Shown here: in pieces, positions 1 through 7,523 of the stretch | How the letters are laid out: the number at the start of each line of letters is the position of its first letter | How positions within the stretch are numbered: the first letter of the stretch is position 1 | Program-made: the position numbers and the translations under genes | The notes under the pieces: model-generated | What the model was told of the DNA's origin: nothing | Database searches by the model: none | The model's input: the letters and a program-made list of their open reading frames with translations, nothing else | NCBI GenBank assembly: GCA_964398915.1 | Contig: CAYNOR010000003.1 | Location: forward strand, 174,699-238,698 | Origin: Tichowtungia sp964398915 | Lineage (GTDB): Bacteria > Verrucomicrobiota > Kiritimatiellia > Kiritimatiellales > Tichowtungiaceae | DNA: 64,000 nucleotides | Reading direction: 5' to 3'

Positions 1-1
1 C

Positions 2-610
2 TTCGGCCGCTTTCTCGAAGTCGCGGCACGGCAGAACGGACAGGTGACAAACCTGTCTAATATTTCCCGCGAGGCGGCTGTGGGGCGGTCAACCGTGCAG
101 AATTACTTTGATATTCTGGTGGATACGCTGATTGGATACTGGGTTCATCCGTGGAAATTAAAACGCAGCACGAAACAGGTTGCCCATCCGAAATTTTATC
201 TCTTTGATACCGGTGTTGCGCGGGCGCTTTCGGGCCGTTCGCCTTATCCGCCGACTCCGGAAGAGGCCGGGCCTTTGCTGGAAACGCTGATATTTAATGA
301 AGTACGGGCGTTTATTGAGTATAACCAGTTGCGTTATCCGGTAAACTTCTGGCGGAATTATGACGGAACTGAAGTGGATTTACTTTGCGAGATTAAAGAA
401 GGTTTTGCCGCGGTGGAAATTAAAGCTTCCGGAATCTGGCAGAAAAAATTTCTCGGCGGACTGCATCGGTTGAGAACGGAGCTCGCCCCGAAAAATGTGA
501 ACCTGTATGGTGTGTATATGGGGGATCGCCGGGCGCTGGTTGATGATGTAACGGTGCTTCCCGTAAGAGAATTTTTGACTATGCTGTGGAACGGAGAAAT
601 CATCCGATAA
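2..610 (+). CDS. DUF4143 C-terminal part of AAA-family ATPase (5' truncated by window edge)
   Basis: The reading frame is open to the left edge, so only about the last 200 residues are present; an internal ATG at 44 is not the true start. The visible part matches the DUF4143 half of the widespread AAA ATPase/DUF4143 proteins: a helical segment (REAAVGRSTVQNYFDILVDT) followed by a restriction-endonuclease-like fold with an EVDLL motif near position 375 and a VEIKAS strand near 415. These proteins carry an N-terminal P-loop ATPase, outside this window; their cellular role is poorly known and they occur in many copies in host-associated and environmental bacteria, often as mobile accessory genes. 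The next sequence downstream is a kdsB remnant, which suggests this gene was inserted into or beside kdsB. Family call firm, function unknown. Confidence 0.85.
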   Translation, partial: FGRFLEVAARQNGQVTNLSNISREAAVGRSTVQNYFDILVDTLIGYWVHPWKLKRSTKQVAHPKFYLFDTGVARALSGRSPYPPTPEEAGPLLETLIFNEVRAFIEYNQLRYPVNFWRNYDGTEVDLLCEIKEGFAAVEIKASGIWQKKFLGGLHRLRTELAPKNVNLYGVYMGDRRALVDDVTVLPVREFLTMLWNGEIIR

Positions 611-619
611 AGGATAGGA

Positions 620-766
620 ATGAAGAATTTCGGTACTGAACCGTTGTGCAGGTTGATCGTCGGCTGCCGGATGAACGTTTTGCAGGTCGAAGATGTCGGC
701 GTCGGCGTCGACACGCCGGAAGATATTTTGAAGGTTGAGGCCATCCTCGCTTTGGGAAGGAATTAA
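620..766 (+). pseudogene. kdsB: 3' remnant of kdsB (CMP-KDO synthetase)
   Basis: A 48-codon frame starting 9 bases after the DUF4143 stop ends in VGVGVDTPEDILKVEAIL. This matches the conserved C-terminal end of 3-deoxy-manno-octulosonate cytidylyltransferase, where GVDTPEDL followed by a K/R-V helix is characteristic (known family feature). The nucleotidyltransferase N-terminal domain is absent, so this cannot be active. The position directly upstream of kdsA supports the identity, because kdsB and kdsA belong to the same KDO pathway. Inferred history: an accessory ATPase gene displaced the 5' part of kdsB. A complete kdsB may lie upstream of the window or elsewhere. Confidence 0.65.
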
Positions 767-798
767 ATTATAGGGATATGAGGCAAGTGATCGAGTTT

Positions 799-830
799 TA
801 ACGGAGAAAACGGAATGACTAAATTGGTGG
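799..830 (+). repeat. Imperfect duplicate of the kdsA translation start region
   Basis: Bases 799-830 align without gaps to 985-1016, the ribosome-binding site and first codons of kdsA, at about 25 of 32 positions, including ATGACTAAA at 815. The frame after this false start diverges from kdsA at once and stops within 45 codons. It looks like an old start region separated from the current one by an insertion or duplication. Confidence 0.6.
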
Positions 831-902
831 AGCACGATCGCCGAGCGTGCTTTGCTTGTCCGCCGCAGGAGGAAACGCGCCCGGCGGTCGCGTTCCACCA
901 GA
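824..902. repeat. Palindromic REP/MITE-like element
   Basis: The left arm 825-842 (TGGTGGAGCACGATCGCC) and right arm 884-900 (GCGGTCGCGTTCCACCA) are imperfect inverted repeats around a GC-rich core of about 40 bases. The element carries no coding capacity and sits exactly at the duplicated kdsA start. It could be a repetitive extragenic palindrome; no second copy was seen in this window, so its repetitive nature is inferred. Confidence 0.5.
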
Positions 903-1000
903 ATCGGAAAACAATTCGCGCAGATTGGCGGGATTAGCGATCCAGAAAGAGGCGGATCACAGATTACGCGAATGAACACGAATTTAAGGGAGAGCAGGCA

Positions 1001-1816
1001 ATGACTAAAGTGGTGAATGTGAACGGGGTGAAGTTTGGCGGGAAGAATCCGCTGGCGCTGATTGCGGGGCCGTGCGTGATTGAGAGCCGCGAAGGGTGCA
1101 TGGCGATTGCTGAGTTGCTGGTGAAGATGGCGAAGAAGCTGAACATCCCGCTGGTGTTTAAGGCGTCGTATGATAAAGCCAATCGTACGTCGATCAAGGC
1201 CTATCGCGGGCCGGGCATTGCCAAAGGCCTCGAGATTCTGGCTGAGATTAAGGCGAAGTACAATGTGCCGGTGCTGACGGATGTCCATAGCATCGAGGAA
1301 ATCCATATTGCTTCCCAAGTGGTGGATATTATTCAGCTTCCGGCGTTTTTGATCCGGCAGACCGATCTGGTGGTGGCGGCCGGTGAAAGCGGCGCGGTGG
1401 TGAATGTGAAGAAGGCGCAGTTTCTCGCTCCGTGGGATATGAAGAATGTGGTGAAGAAGCTCGAGGAGACCGGCAATACGAAGATTATGCTGACGGAGCG
1501 CGGCGCGTCGTTCGGTTACAATACACTGGTGGCCGATATGCGCAGTCTGGTGATCATGCGCGAGATGGGGTATCCGGTGATTTTTGATGCGACGCATTCG
1601 GTGCAGTCTCCCGGCGGGAAGGGCGATTCGTCCGGCGGCGACGGACGCTTTGCTCCGTATCTCGCGAAGGCCGCGGTGGCGGTCGGGGTGGACGGGCTGT
1701 TTATTGAAACGCATCCCGATCCATCAAAGGCGCTGTCCGATGGTCCAAATATGATTCCGACGGGCGAGCTTCCCGGTCTTTGGAAAAAACTGAACGCGAT
1801 TAACGAGGTGAAATGA
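1001..1816 (+). CDS. kdsA: 3-deoxy-8-phosphooctulonate synthase (KDO-8-P synthase)
   Basis: Condenses phosphoenolpyruvate with arabinose-5-phosphate to KDO-8-phosphate, the committed cytosolic step to the inner-core sugar of LPS. The 271-residue protein has the family length and motifs: GPCVIESREG near residue 25, FKASYDKANRTS near 60 and the late SPGGKGDSSGG loop near 205. The start at 1001 follows a good AAGGGAGAG ribosome-binding site. The stop overlaps the start of the next OstA-like gene (ATGA), so it heads the LPS-export operon. Its upstream region is scarred by a kdsB remnant, a palindromic element and a duplicated start. Confidence 0.96.
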   Translation: MTKVVNVNGVKFGGKNPLALIAGPCVIESREGCMAIAELLVKMAKKLNIPLVFKASYDKANRTSIKAYRGPGIAKGLEILAEIKAKYNVPVLTDVHSIEEIHIASQVVDIIQLPAFLIRQTDLVVAAGESGAVVNVKKAQFLAPWDMKNVVKKLEETGNTKIMLTERGASFGYNTLVADMRSLVIMREMGYPVIFDATHSVQSPGGKGDSSGGDGRFAPYLAKAAVAVGVDGLFIETHPDPSKALSDGPNMIPTGELPGLWKKLNAINEVK

Positions 1817-2514
1817 AGACGGGATACGAGTGTCGAGTGGCGGGTGGCGGGTGGCGGTTGTTGAGAGCCTGCCCCGCTTTGTTTAATGCTGTGGCGATCA
1901 GTGTTCTGTGGGTGGCGGCCTGTGCACAGGCACAGGAAACGGGAATGGAAATGTCCGGATTCCGGGTGCCGGAATATGACGCTAAGGGCAATATGACGGC
2001 GCAGCTTTTCGGCCAGCATGCCGAGGTGGGTATAGATAATGAAGTGCGGATTGATCAGTTACGCATCGAGTTTTACCAGAACGGTACAACGTTTGCGACG
2101 GTTGAGTCGCCCTTCTGTTTTTATAATTCGCAAAAGAGGGTGGCGCATTCTGACGCGGTGGTTACTGCCGTTGCAGATAAAGTCAGAATGGAAGGTCGCG
2201 GGTTTGAGTGGGATCCGGCTTCGCACAGCGTACGGATTTTTAACGAGGTTTACGTGGTTGTTGAGAATGCAGGCAGGGTGACAGGCTCTATACTTTCCAG
2301 TGGAGTTGCAACGACTGGAGGGGTGGTTACGATTACTTCCAGAGAGCTGTTTCTTGATTACACTGCAAAAATGGTGCAGTTTGAAAAAGAAGTATGCGTG
2401 GTAAATGATGACGGAACCGAGATGAACTGCGAAAAACTGAAAATCCCGCTAGGGGAAGGCCGGGGGGCTGAGTTTTTTTCAATGTCTGAAATAACGGAAC
2501 CGGTTGCCGAGTAA
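1813..2514 (+). CDS. OstA/LptC-like periplasmic LPS-transport protein
   Basis: A 233-residue exported protein with a hydrophobic segment at about residues 22-40 ending in a likely signal peptidase site (AQAQ), then a beta-rich region beginning FRVPEYDAKG. That motif recurs in the next gene, so the two are tandem paralogues. The location between kdsA and lptB and the repetitive beta-strand character point to the LptA/LptC (OstA jelly-roll) family that bridges LPS from inner to outer membrane. Which one is LptC and which LptA cannot be settled here; this shorter one may be the LptC-like partner. Its first 20 codons contain a GGCGGGT-type DNA repeat that encodes the unusual RVAGGGWR stretch. The start overlaps the kdsA stop by 4 bases. 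Confidence 0.65.
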   Translation: MKTGYECRVAGGGWRLLRACPALFNAVAISVLWVAACAQAQETGMEMSGFRVPEYDAKGNMTAQLFGQHAEVGIDNEVRIDQLRIEFYQNGTTFATVESPFCFYNSQKRVAHSDAVVTAVADKVRMEGRGFEWDPASHSVRIFNEVYVVVENAGRVTGSILSSGVATTGGVVTITSRELFLDYTAKMVQFEKEVCVVNDDGTEMNCEKLKIPLGEGRGAEFFSMSEITEPVAE

Positions 2515-2518
2515 TGTT

Positions 2519-3382
2519 ATGAAAAAAAACTGTAAAATCTGGAAATACGCGGCTGGCCTTCTGCTTCTGCCGGTTCCTGTCGTGCAGGCGCAGATGACCG
2601 GCGTCGAAATATCCGCGTTTCGTGTCCCCGAGTATGACGCACAGGGTGTAATGACTTCCCAGCTTTTCGGTGATCGTGCCGAGGTCGGGGAGGATAATGT
2701 GGTCAATATTACCGGACTGCGCATTGAGTTTTATAAGGGAAGCAATACGATGATGAAGGTGTCTTCGCCTTATTGTTTTTATAATCAGAAAACACGGGAA
2801 GCCCATTCGGATGCGCCGGTCGCTGCCGATATGGATAAACTGCATGTGCGAGGAGAGGGCTTTTCCTTGAAGCCGGGGGACAGCACGGTGCGGATTCTGA
2901 ACAGCAGTGAGGTGACGATCGAAGATATGATGCAGAAGGTGAAGGCTGATACGCCGTTAACCGGTGACCGCGGGACGAATGCGGTGACGGTTATTACGTC
3001 CAAGGAGCTTTTCCTCGATCAGAAAGCCAAAAAGGTTCGTTTTGAGCAGAATGTTCACGTTCAGGATCCTAAGATGGTTATGGATTGCGGTACGCTGGAG
3101 GTACGATTCGGTGAAAAGAATGAAATTAACTGGATCGAGGCTTTGACCGGCGTTAAAATCTTAAGCGAAGGGCGGGAAGCAAGTTCAGGAAAGGCTACTT
3201 ATGATGTTAAGACCGATGAGTTTATGCTGGAGGATAAGCCGGTTTTGAAGGATGGAAAGAACACGTTATTTGGAGATCGAGTCCGGTTCTGGCGCGCCAG
3301 TGGAAGAATGGTGTGTGAGCCGCAGGCGCGTTTGATTATTCATCCTGATAAGGCCATAAAAACTGATTTTTTTGAGAGATAA
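2519..3382 (+). CDS. OstA/LptA-like periplasmic LPS-transport protein
   Basis: Starts at the ATG at 2519, five bases after the upstream stop; an upstream in-frame ATG at 2504 overlaps the previous gene and would add MPSNV before a clean signal peptide (MKKNCKIWKYAAGLLLL, cleavage near VVQAQ). The 287-residue mature region repeats the FRVPEYDAQG element of its neighbour and continues into a second beta-rich segment (about residues 160-280; GKATYDVKTDEFML, FGDRVRFWR) typical of the OstA/LptA fold, where each strand pair adds a step to the periplasmic LPS bridge. Immediately followed by lptB (2-base gap), as in canonical lptA-lptB pairs. Role by family and context. Confidence 0.75.
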   Translation: MKKNCKIWKYAAGLLLLPVPVVQAQMTGVEISAFRVPEYDAQGVMTSQLFGDRAEVGEDNVVNITGLRIEFYKGSNTMMKVSSPYCFYNQKTREAHSDAPVAADMDKLHVRGEGFSLKPGDSTVRILNSSEVTIEDMMQKVKADTPLTGDRGTNAVTVITSKELFLDQKAKKVRFEQNVHVQDPKMVMDCGTLEVRFGEKNEINWIEALTGVKILSEGREASSGKATYDVKTDEFMLEDKPVLKDGKNTLFGDRVRFWRASGRMVCEPQARLIIHPDKAIKTDFFER

Positions 3383-3384
3383 AA

Positions 3385-4116
3385 ATGGAAGAAACCTATT
3401 TGATTCGAACAGAGAACCTCGTCAAGAGCTACCGTGGGAAAAAAGTAGTCAATGGGGTGGATATAAATGTGCGACCCGGTGAGATTGTCGGATTGCTCGG
3501 GCCGAACGGAGCCGGCAAGACGACGACTTTTTACATGGTCGTTGGGTTGGTTCATCCGACGGAAGGAAAGGTTTTTTTCAAGGATCGCAATGTTTCCAAG
3601 GTTCCCATGTACAAACGGGCCCGCATGGGCTTAGGCTATCTTTCACAGGAACCCTCTATCTTTCGTAAGCTCACGGTGCAGGAAAACGTGATGGCTATTC
3701 TGGAAACGCTTCCGATTTCAGGTCGTGAACGCCGCGAGCGGCTGGATTTTCTGCTTAATGAACTCAAGATAGCCCACCTGGCTAAACAGCGGGCCTATAC
3801 GCTTTCCGGCGGCGAGCGCCGCCGGTTGGAAATCACCCGTGCGCTGGTGACTAATCCGTCGCTGATTCTCCTCGATGAACCGTTCAGCGGGGTTGATCCG
3901 CTGGCGGTTTACGAAGTGCAGGAGATTATTAAAGATCTGCGTGCGAAGGGTCTTGGGGTGCTCATTACGGACCACAACGTGCGCGAGACGCTGGCGGTGG
4001 TGGACCGCGCTTATCTGATGTGCGAAGGCAAGGTGCTTCGCGAAGGTGCCAGTTCATTTTTGGTTAATGACGAGATGAGTCGCGAACTTTATCTGGGTCC
4101 GCGGTTCAGTATGTAA
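3385..4116 (+). CDS. lptB: LPS export ABC transporter ATPase LptB
   Basis: Cytosolic ATPase that powers extraction of LPS from the inner membrane through LptFG. The 243 residues carry Walker A GPNGAGKTTTF near residue 41, the Q-loop in SQEPSIF, the LSGGERRRLEITRAL signature near 140 and Walker B LILLDEPFSGVDP near 160 with the H-loop in LITDHNV. The GVDPLAV form after Walker B and the SQEPSIFRKLTV segment are characteristic of LptB rather than of amino-acid or lipoprotein transporters. It sits in the kdsA-ostA-ostA-lptB order. The lptF/lptG permeases are not in this window. Confidence 0.95.
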   Translation: MEETYLIRTENLVKSYRGKKVVNGVDINVRPGEIVGLLGPNGAGKTTTFYMVVGLVHPTEGKVFFKDRNVSKVPMYKRARMGLGYLSQEPSIFRKLTVQENVMAILETLPISGRERRERLDFLLNELKIAHLAKQRAYTLSGGERRRLEITRALVTNPSLILLDEPFSGVDPLAVYEVQEIIKDLRAKGLGVLITDHNVRETLAVVDRAYLMCEGKVLREGASSFLVNDEMSRELYLGPRFSM

Positions 4117-4134
4117 CAGGGAAAGGAGCAATCC

Positions 4135-4440
4135 ATGCAGGTACATATCACAGGACGACATGTAGAAGTAACGGAAGCAGTCCGGGGACATATCTATGAC
4201 AAGGTGGAACGTACGCTGGTCGATGTTCCGCGTATTGAAGATGTGCGCGTAGTGCTCGATCTGCAGAAACGTGAATATTTTGCTGAGGTTCTGGTGCAGG
4301 GAAAACATATTCATGTGGAAGGAAAATCTTCTTCTGAAAACCTGTACACATCGATTGATGAAGCGCTCGAAAAGGCCGAACACCAACTGCGCAAATTGCG
4401 TCAGAAGGTGCAGGACCATCACCATCATCCAGAGCGCTGA
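4135..4440 (+). CDS. hpf: Ribosome hibernation promoting factor, short form
   Basis: A 101-residue HPF/RaiA-family protein that binds the 30S decoding region and promotes inactive 100S ribosomes or protects idle ribosomes. The family opening MQVHITGRHVEVTEAVR and the central ADVVL-like strand (VRVVLDLQKREYFAEV) are present; there is no long-form C-terminal dimerisation domain. The tail is histidine-rich (DHHHHPER). A strong AAAGGAG ribosome-binding site precedes it. Its place after lptB mirrors the proteobacterial lptB-rpoN-hpf-ptsN cluster with rpoN missing. Confidence 0.92.
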   Translation: MQVHITGRHVEVTEAVRGHIYDKVERTLVDVPRIEDVRVVLDLQKREYFAEVLVQGKHIHVEGKSSSENLYTSIDEALEKAEHQLRKLRQKVQDHHHHPER

Positions 4441-4455
4441 GAGGAGTCTGACGCT

Positions 4456-5391
4456 GTGGCGATTACACTGAAAGAACTGCTTGAGTCCGGAGCAGGCCGC
4501 CTGTCCCTCGAACTGATATGGGGCGAAGGGCGTTTGAACCGGGAGATTGAGGAAAAAGCCCTCAATCGGCCCGGTCTTGCGTTGACCGGGTTTTTTCAGT
4601 ATTTCGCGCAGCGTCGGTTGCAGGTTTTCGGGTTGGCCGAATTTACTTATCTCAAGAGTTTGAGTTCTGAAGAGCGCGTGGCCCGGTTACGAGAAATGTT
4701 TGAAAAAAACGTTCCGGGTGTGATCATTTCCAGAAACCGTAATCCGTTGCCGGAGATTCGGACGCTTGCTGAAGAATACGGAACCCCGTTGTTTCGCACC
4801 ACGATGATCACCAGTCACTTTATCAATGAGTGCACACTGGTACTGGAGGAATTGACGGCGCCACACGAACGTTTTCAAGGCACTATGCTTGAAATTATGG
4901 GCATTGGCGTTCTGCTTCAGGGACAGGCAGGAATCGGTAAGAGCGAAACCGCACTTTCTTTGATCGGACGGGGATACAGTCTGGTTGCAGATGATGTGAC
5001 GGAGATGGTTCGTACCGGCGGACGTGTCATGGGGTTTGCCCATGAATTAACGCGGTATCACATGGAGATACGGGGCGTTGGAATTGTTCATGTTCCCAGC
5101 CTTTTCGGTGTATCGGCGATCCGGCGCGACGCAATGCTTGATATCGTGATCAATTTACATTCTTACAAAAATGATGCCGATGAAGATCGAACGGGTATTC
5201 AGCCCGGTGAAATCGAAGTGCTGGGAATCAAATTCCCTTATTTTTCATTACCGGTCAGCCCCGGACGCGATATGGCAAATATTGTTGAAACGACCGCATT
5301 AAACTATAAACTCAAATTGCTGGGTCATGATGCAGCTAAAGAGCTGGATGAAAAAGTAATTGGAACCTTTCTTCGCAAGGCGGGTAAATGA
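4456..5391 (+). CDS. hprK: HPr kinase/phosphorylase
   Basis: Bifunctional enzyme that phosphorylates HPr on serine with ATP or pyrophosphate and reverses it with phosphate. Protein of 311 residues with an N-terminal HprK_N domain and a C-terminal kinase domain: P-loop GQAGIGKSETALSL near residue 155, the VADDV strand near 177, and the HPrK signature around IRRDAMLDIVI near 225. The start codon is GTG with GAGGAG nine bases upstream. It overlaps ptsH by 4 bases (ATGATG), so kinase and substrate are translationally coupled. In Gram-negative bacteria such systems usually regulate rather than transport; no sugar-specific EII gene lies in this window. Confidence 0.95.
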   Translation: MAITLKELLESGAGRLSLELIWGEGRLNREIEEKALNRPGLALTGFFQYFAQRRLQVFGLAEFTYLKSLSSEERVARLREMFEKNVPGVIISRNRNPLPEIRTLAEEYGTPLFRTTMITSHFINECTLVLEELTAPHERFQGTMLEIMGIGVLLQGQAGIGKSETALSLIGRGYSLVADDVTEMVRTGGRVMGFAHELTRYHMEIRGVGIVHVPSLFGVSAIRRDAMLDIVINLHSYKNDADEDRTGIQPGEIEVLGIKFPYFSLPVSPGRDMANIVETTALNYKLKLLGHDAAKELDEKVIGTFLRKAGK

Positions 5392-5672
5392 TGGCTGAAG
5401 CGCGAAACATATCACGTGAGTTTGAGGTGCTGAACAAGTATGGCATTCATGCCCGGCCCGCTGCGTTACTGGTTAAGGCGGCAAGCCGGTTCGCCTGCGA
5501 TATTTTTATTGGCCGCGACGGGGAGGAAGTCTCCGCCAAAAGCATCATGGGATTGCTTACCATTGAGGGACATCAAGGAGCTCTGCTTGTAGTACGCGCT
5601 GTCGGCGAAAATGCGGAAGAGGCTCTGTCAGAAATCGCTTCGCTCTTTGAGAATAAATTTTTCGAGGAGTAA
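5388..5672 (+). CDS. ptsH: Phosphocarrier protein HPr
   Basis: A 94-residue HPr. The Enzyme I phosphorylation site is His21 in NKYGIHARPA, and the regulatory serine is Ser52 in SAKSIMGLLTIEGHQG, which also includes the conserved IMGLL hydrophobic patch. Both phospho-acceptors are present, so it can receive phosphate from PtsI and from HprK. It overlaps hprK by 4 bases and is separated from ptsI by 4 bases. Confidence 0.96.
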   Translation: MMAEARNISREFEVLNKYGIHARPAALLVKAASRFACDIFIGRDGEEVSAKSIMGLLTIEGHQGALLVVRAVGENAEEALSEIASLFENKFFEE

Positions 5673-5676
5673 ACAT

Positions 5677-7458
5677 ATGTCATACCCGCCCCACGAACCC
5701 GCTGGCGAACTCGTCTTGCAGGGAATCGGGGTGTCGCCCGGTATAGCCGTTGGGGAAGCGGTGGTTCTCCTGCGTGAAGGGAATGCAGTCCCTGAGTGTG
5801 TAATCAACGATGTGGATGTGCCGCTCGAAATCACCCGCTTCGAAGAAGCACTCATTAAGACGCGGCATCAAATTGCAGGAATTCAGCGCAAAGCTGCTGC
5901 GGCACTCGGGGAGAAACATGCCAGTATCTTCGACGCACATTTGCTCGTGGTGGATGATCGTTACTTTGTCGAGGAGGTTATCCGTGATCTGCGTGCAAAA
6001 CACCGGAATGTCGAATCGGTTCTCAGTGATGTGGCCGGGCGCTACATTGAAATGGTAGCCCATGTTGAAGATGACTATTTGCGTGAACGCGCTGCTGATG
6101 TGCGTGATGTGATCCGTCGCATTGCAAAAAATCTTAACGGTGAACCGATCGATCGCATGGATCAGCTCGATCGGCCCTGTATTGCTGTGGCGCACGACTT
6201 TTCACCGTCTGATACGGCCGGTATGGATCGCCGTATCGTGCATGCATTGATTGCCGATATGGGCAGCGCCACGTCCCATGCCGCCATCATGGCTCGCGCG
6301 CTTGAAGTACCGGCAGTGGTCGGATTACGCGATGTCAGCGAACAGATCTGCTCCGGTGAGACCGTTCTGGTTGACGGCAGTAAAGGACTGGTTGTTATCC
6401 GTCCTGCTTCCGGACGCCTGCTGGCCTATGCGCAAAAGGCCGAAGAGCAGAAAATGATCCTCTGCGGGCTCGAAACCTCGAAAGATAAGCCGCCCGAAAC
6501 GAAAGACGGTCATCACGTGCCTATCTCGGCCAACGTCGAACTTCCGGCAGAAATTGCCGGTATCCGGAAATGCGGAGCCAAAGGGATCGGCCTTTTTCGC
6601 ACGGAGTTTCTTTTTCTTGGCGAGAACGGGGTGCCCGATGAAGAGGAGCAGACCCGTGTTTACAGTGAAGCGGCCGATCAGTGCGCGCCGGATCCGGTAA
6701 TTATCCGGACGCTCGATCTTGGTGGAGATAAATTCTCTTCCACTTTAAAAACTGATCCGGGAAACAACCCGTTTCTCGGCTTACGGGCTCTTCGCTTCTG
6801 TTTAGCCAATCGCCCGTTTTTTAAAGTGCAGCTGCGTGCCATTCTGCGTGCGGCGGCAGGCCGGAATATTTCGGTAATGTATCCGATGGTCAGTTGTTTG
6901 TGTGAAGTTGCTGAGGCAGCTGCTGTTCTGAGCGAGTGCCGGAGCGAATTGCTGGAAGCGGGGCTCCCGTGTGCAGAGAAATTGCCGGTTGGCGTTATGA
7001 TCGAGATCCCTTCCGCTGCACTCACAGCAGATCTTATTGCGCCGCATGTGGATTTTTTCAGTATCGGTACCAACGATTTAATTCAGTATACGCTGGCGGT
7101 TGATCGTGCGAACGAACAGGTGGCTCATCTCTATAAACCGACTCATATTTCTGTTCTTAAACTGATTCAGCAGGTTGTTTTAGCGGGGCATGCTGCTCGT
7201 ATTCCGGTTTCGGTCTGCGGCCAGATGGCCGCCACTCCGGAGCTGGTACCGTTGCTGATCGGGCTCGGAGTTGATCGTTTGAGCATCAGCCCGCCTTCGG
7301 TGCCCATGATCAAGGAAGTTATCCGCGATTTACATTACGCTGAATGCCGCGAACTGGCTGAATGTGCCATGCAGCACCGTACGGCAGAAGATATTCTTGC
7401 CCGGTGCCGAGACCTGTTGAAAAAAACATCGCCGGAAATTCTTGAGTTGATCAGTTGA
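5677..7458 (+). CDS. ptsI: PTS Enzyme I (phosphoenolpyruvate-protein phosphotransferase)
   Basis: Transfers phosphate from phosphoenolpyruvate to HPr. With the start at 5677 (MSYPPHEPAG, GAGGAG ribosome-binding site at the end of ptsH) the protein is 593 residues. The catalytic histidine is His201 in GSATSHAAIMAR; the PEP-binding TIM-barrel domain is seen as LFRTEFLFL, RTLDLGGDK and MIEIPSAAL, and the C-terminal signature is SIGTNDLIQYTLAVDR. All catalytic landmarks are intact. A longer frame to 5611 overlaps ptsH and is not preferred. Last gene of the kdsA-ptsI run. Confidence 0.96.
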   Translation: MSYPPHEPAGELVLQGIGVSPGIAVGEAVVLLREGNAVPECVINDVDVPLEITRFEEALIKTRHQIAGIQRKAAAALGEKHASIFDAHLLVVDDRYFVEEVIRDLRAKHRNVESVLSDVAGRYIEMVAHVEDDYLRERAADVRDVIRRIAKNLNGEPIDRMDQLDRPCIAVAHDFSPSDTAGMDRRIVHALIADMGSATSHAAIMARALEVPAVVGLRDVSEQICSGETVLVDGSKGLVVIRPASGRLLAYAQKAEEQKMILCGLETSKDKPPETKDGHHVPISANVELPAEIAGIRKCGAKGIGLFRTEFLFLGENGVPDEEEQTRVYSEAADQCAPDPVIIRTLDLGGDKFSSTLKTDPGNNPFLGLRALRFCLANRPFFKVQLRAILRAAAGRNISVMYPMVSCLCEVAEAAAVLSECRSELLEAGLPCAEKLPVGVMIEIPSAALTADLIAPHVDFFSIGTNDLIQYTLAVDRANEQVAHLYKPTHISVLKLIQQVVLAGHAARIPVSVCGQMAATPELVPLLIGLGVDRLSISPPSVPMIKEVIRDLHYAECRELAECAMQHRTAEDILARCRDLLKKTSPEILELIS

Positions 7459-7523
7459 AGCGGGTACATTATCTAAAAATTCATCCATCCGGATAAACGA
7501 ATTGATAGAGAGGACCCCGCACT

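Noticed and set aside
380..1714. 444-residue minus-strand frame
   Set aside because: Antisense to kdsA and the kdsB remnant; composition is that of a shadow frame (His/Arg/Ile rich) and it has no recognised domain.
7459..7523. SAM riboswitch before metK
   Set aside because: The gap is 65 bases and no riboswitch-like helices or conserved core were found.
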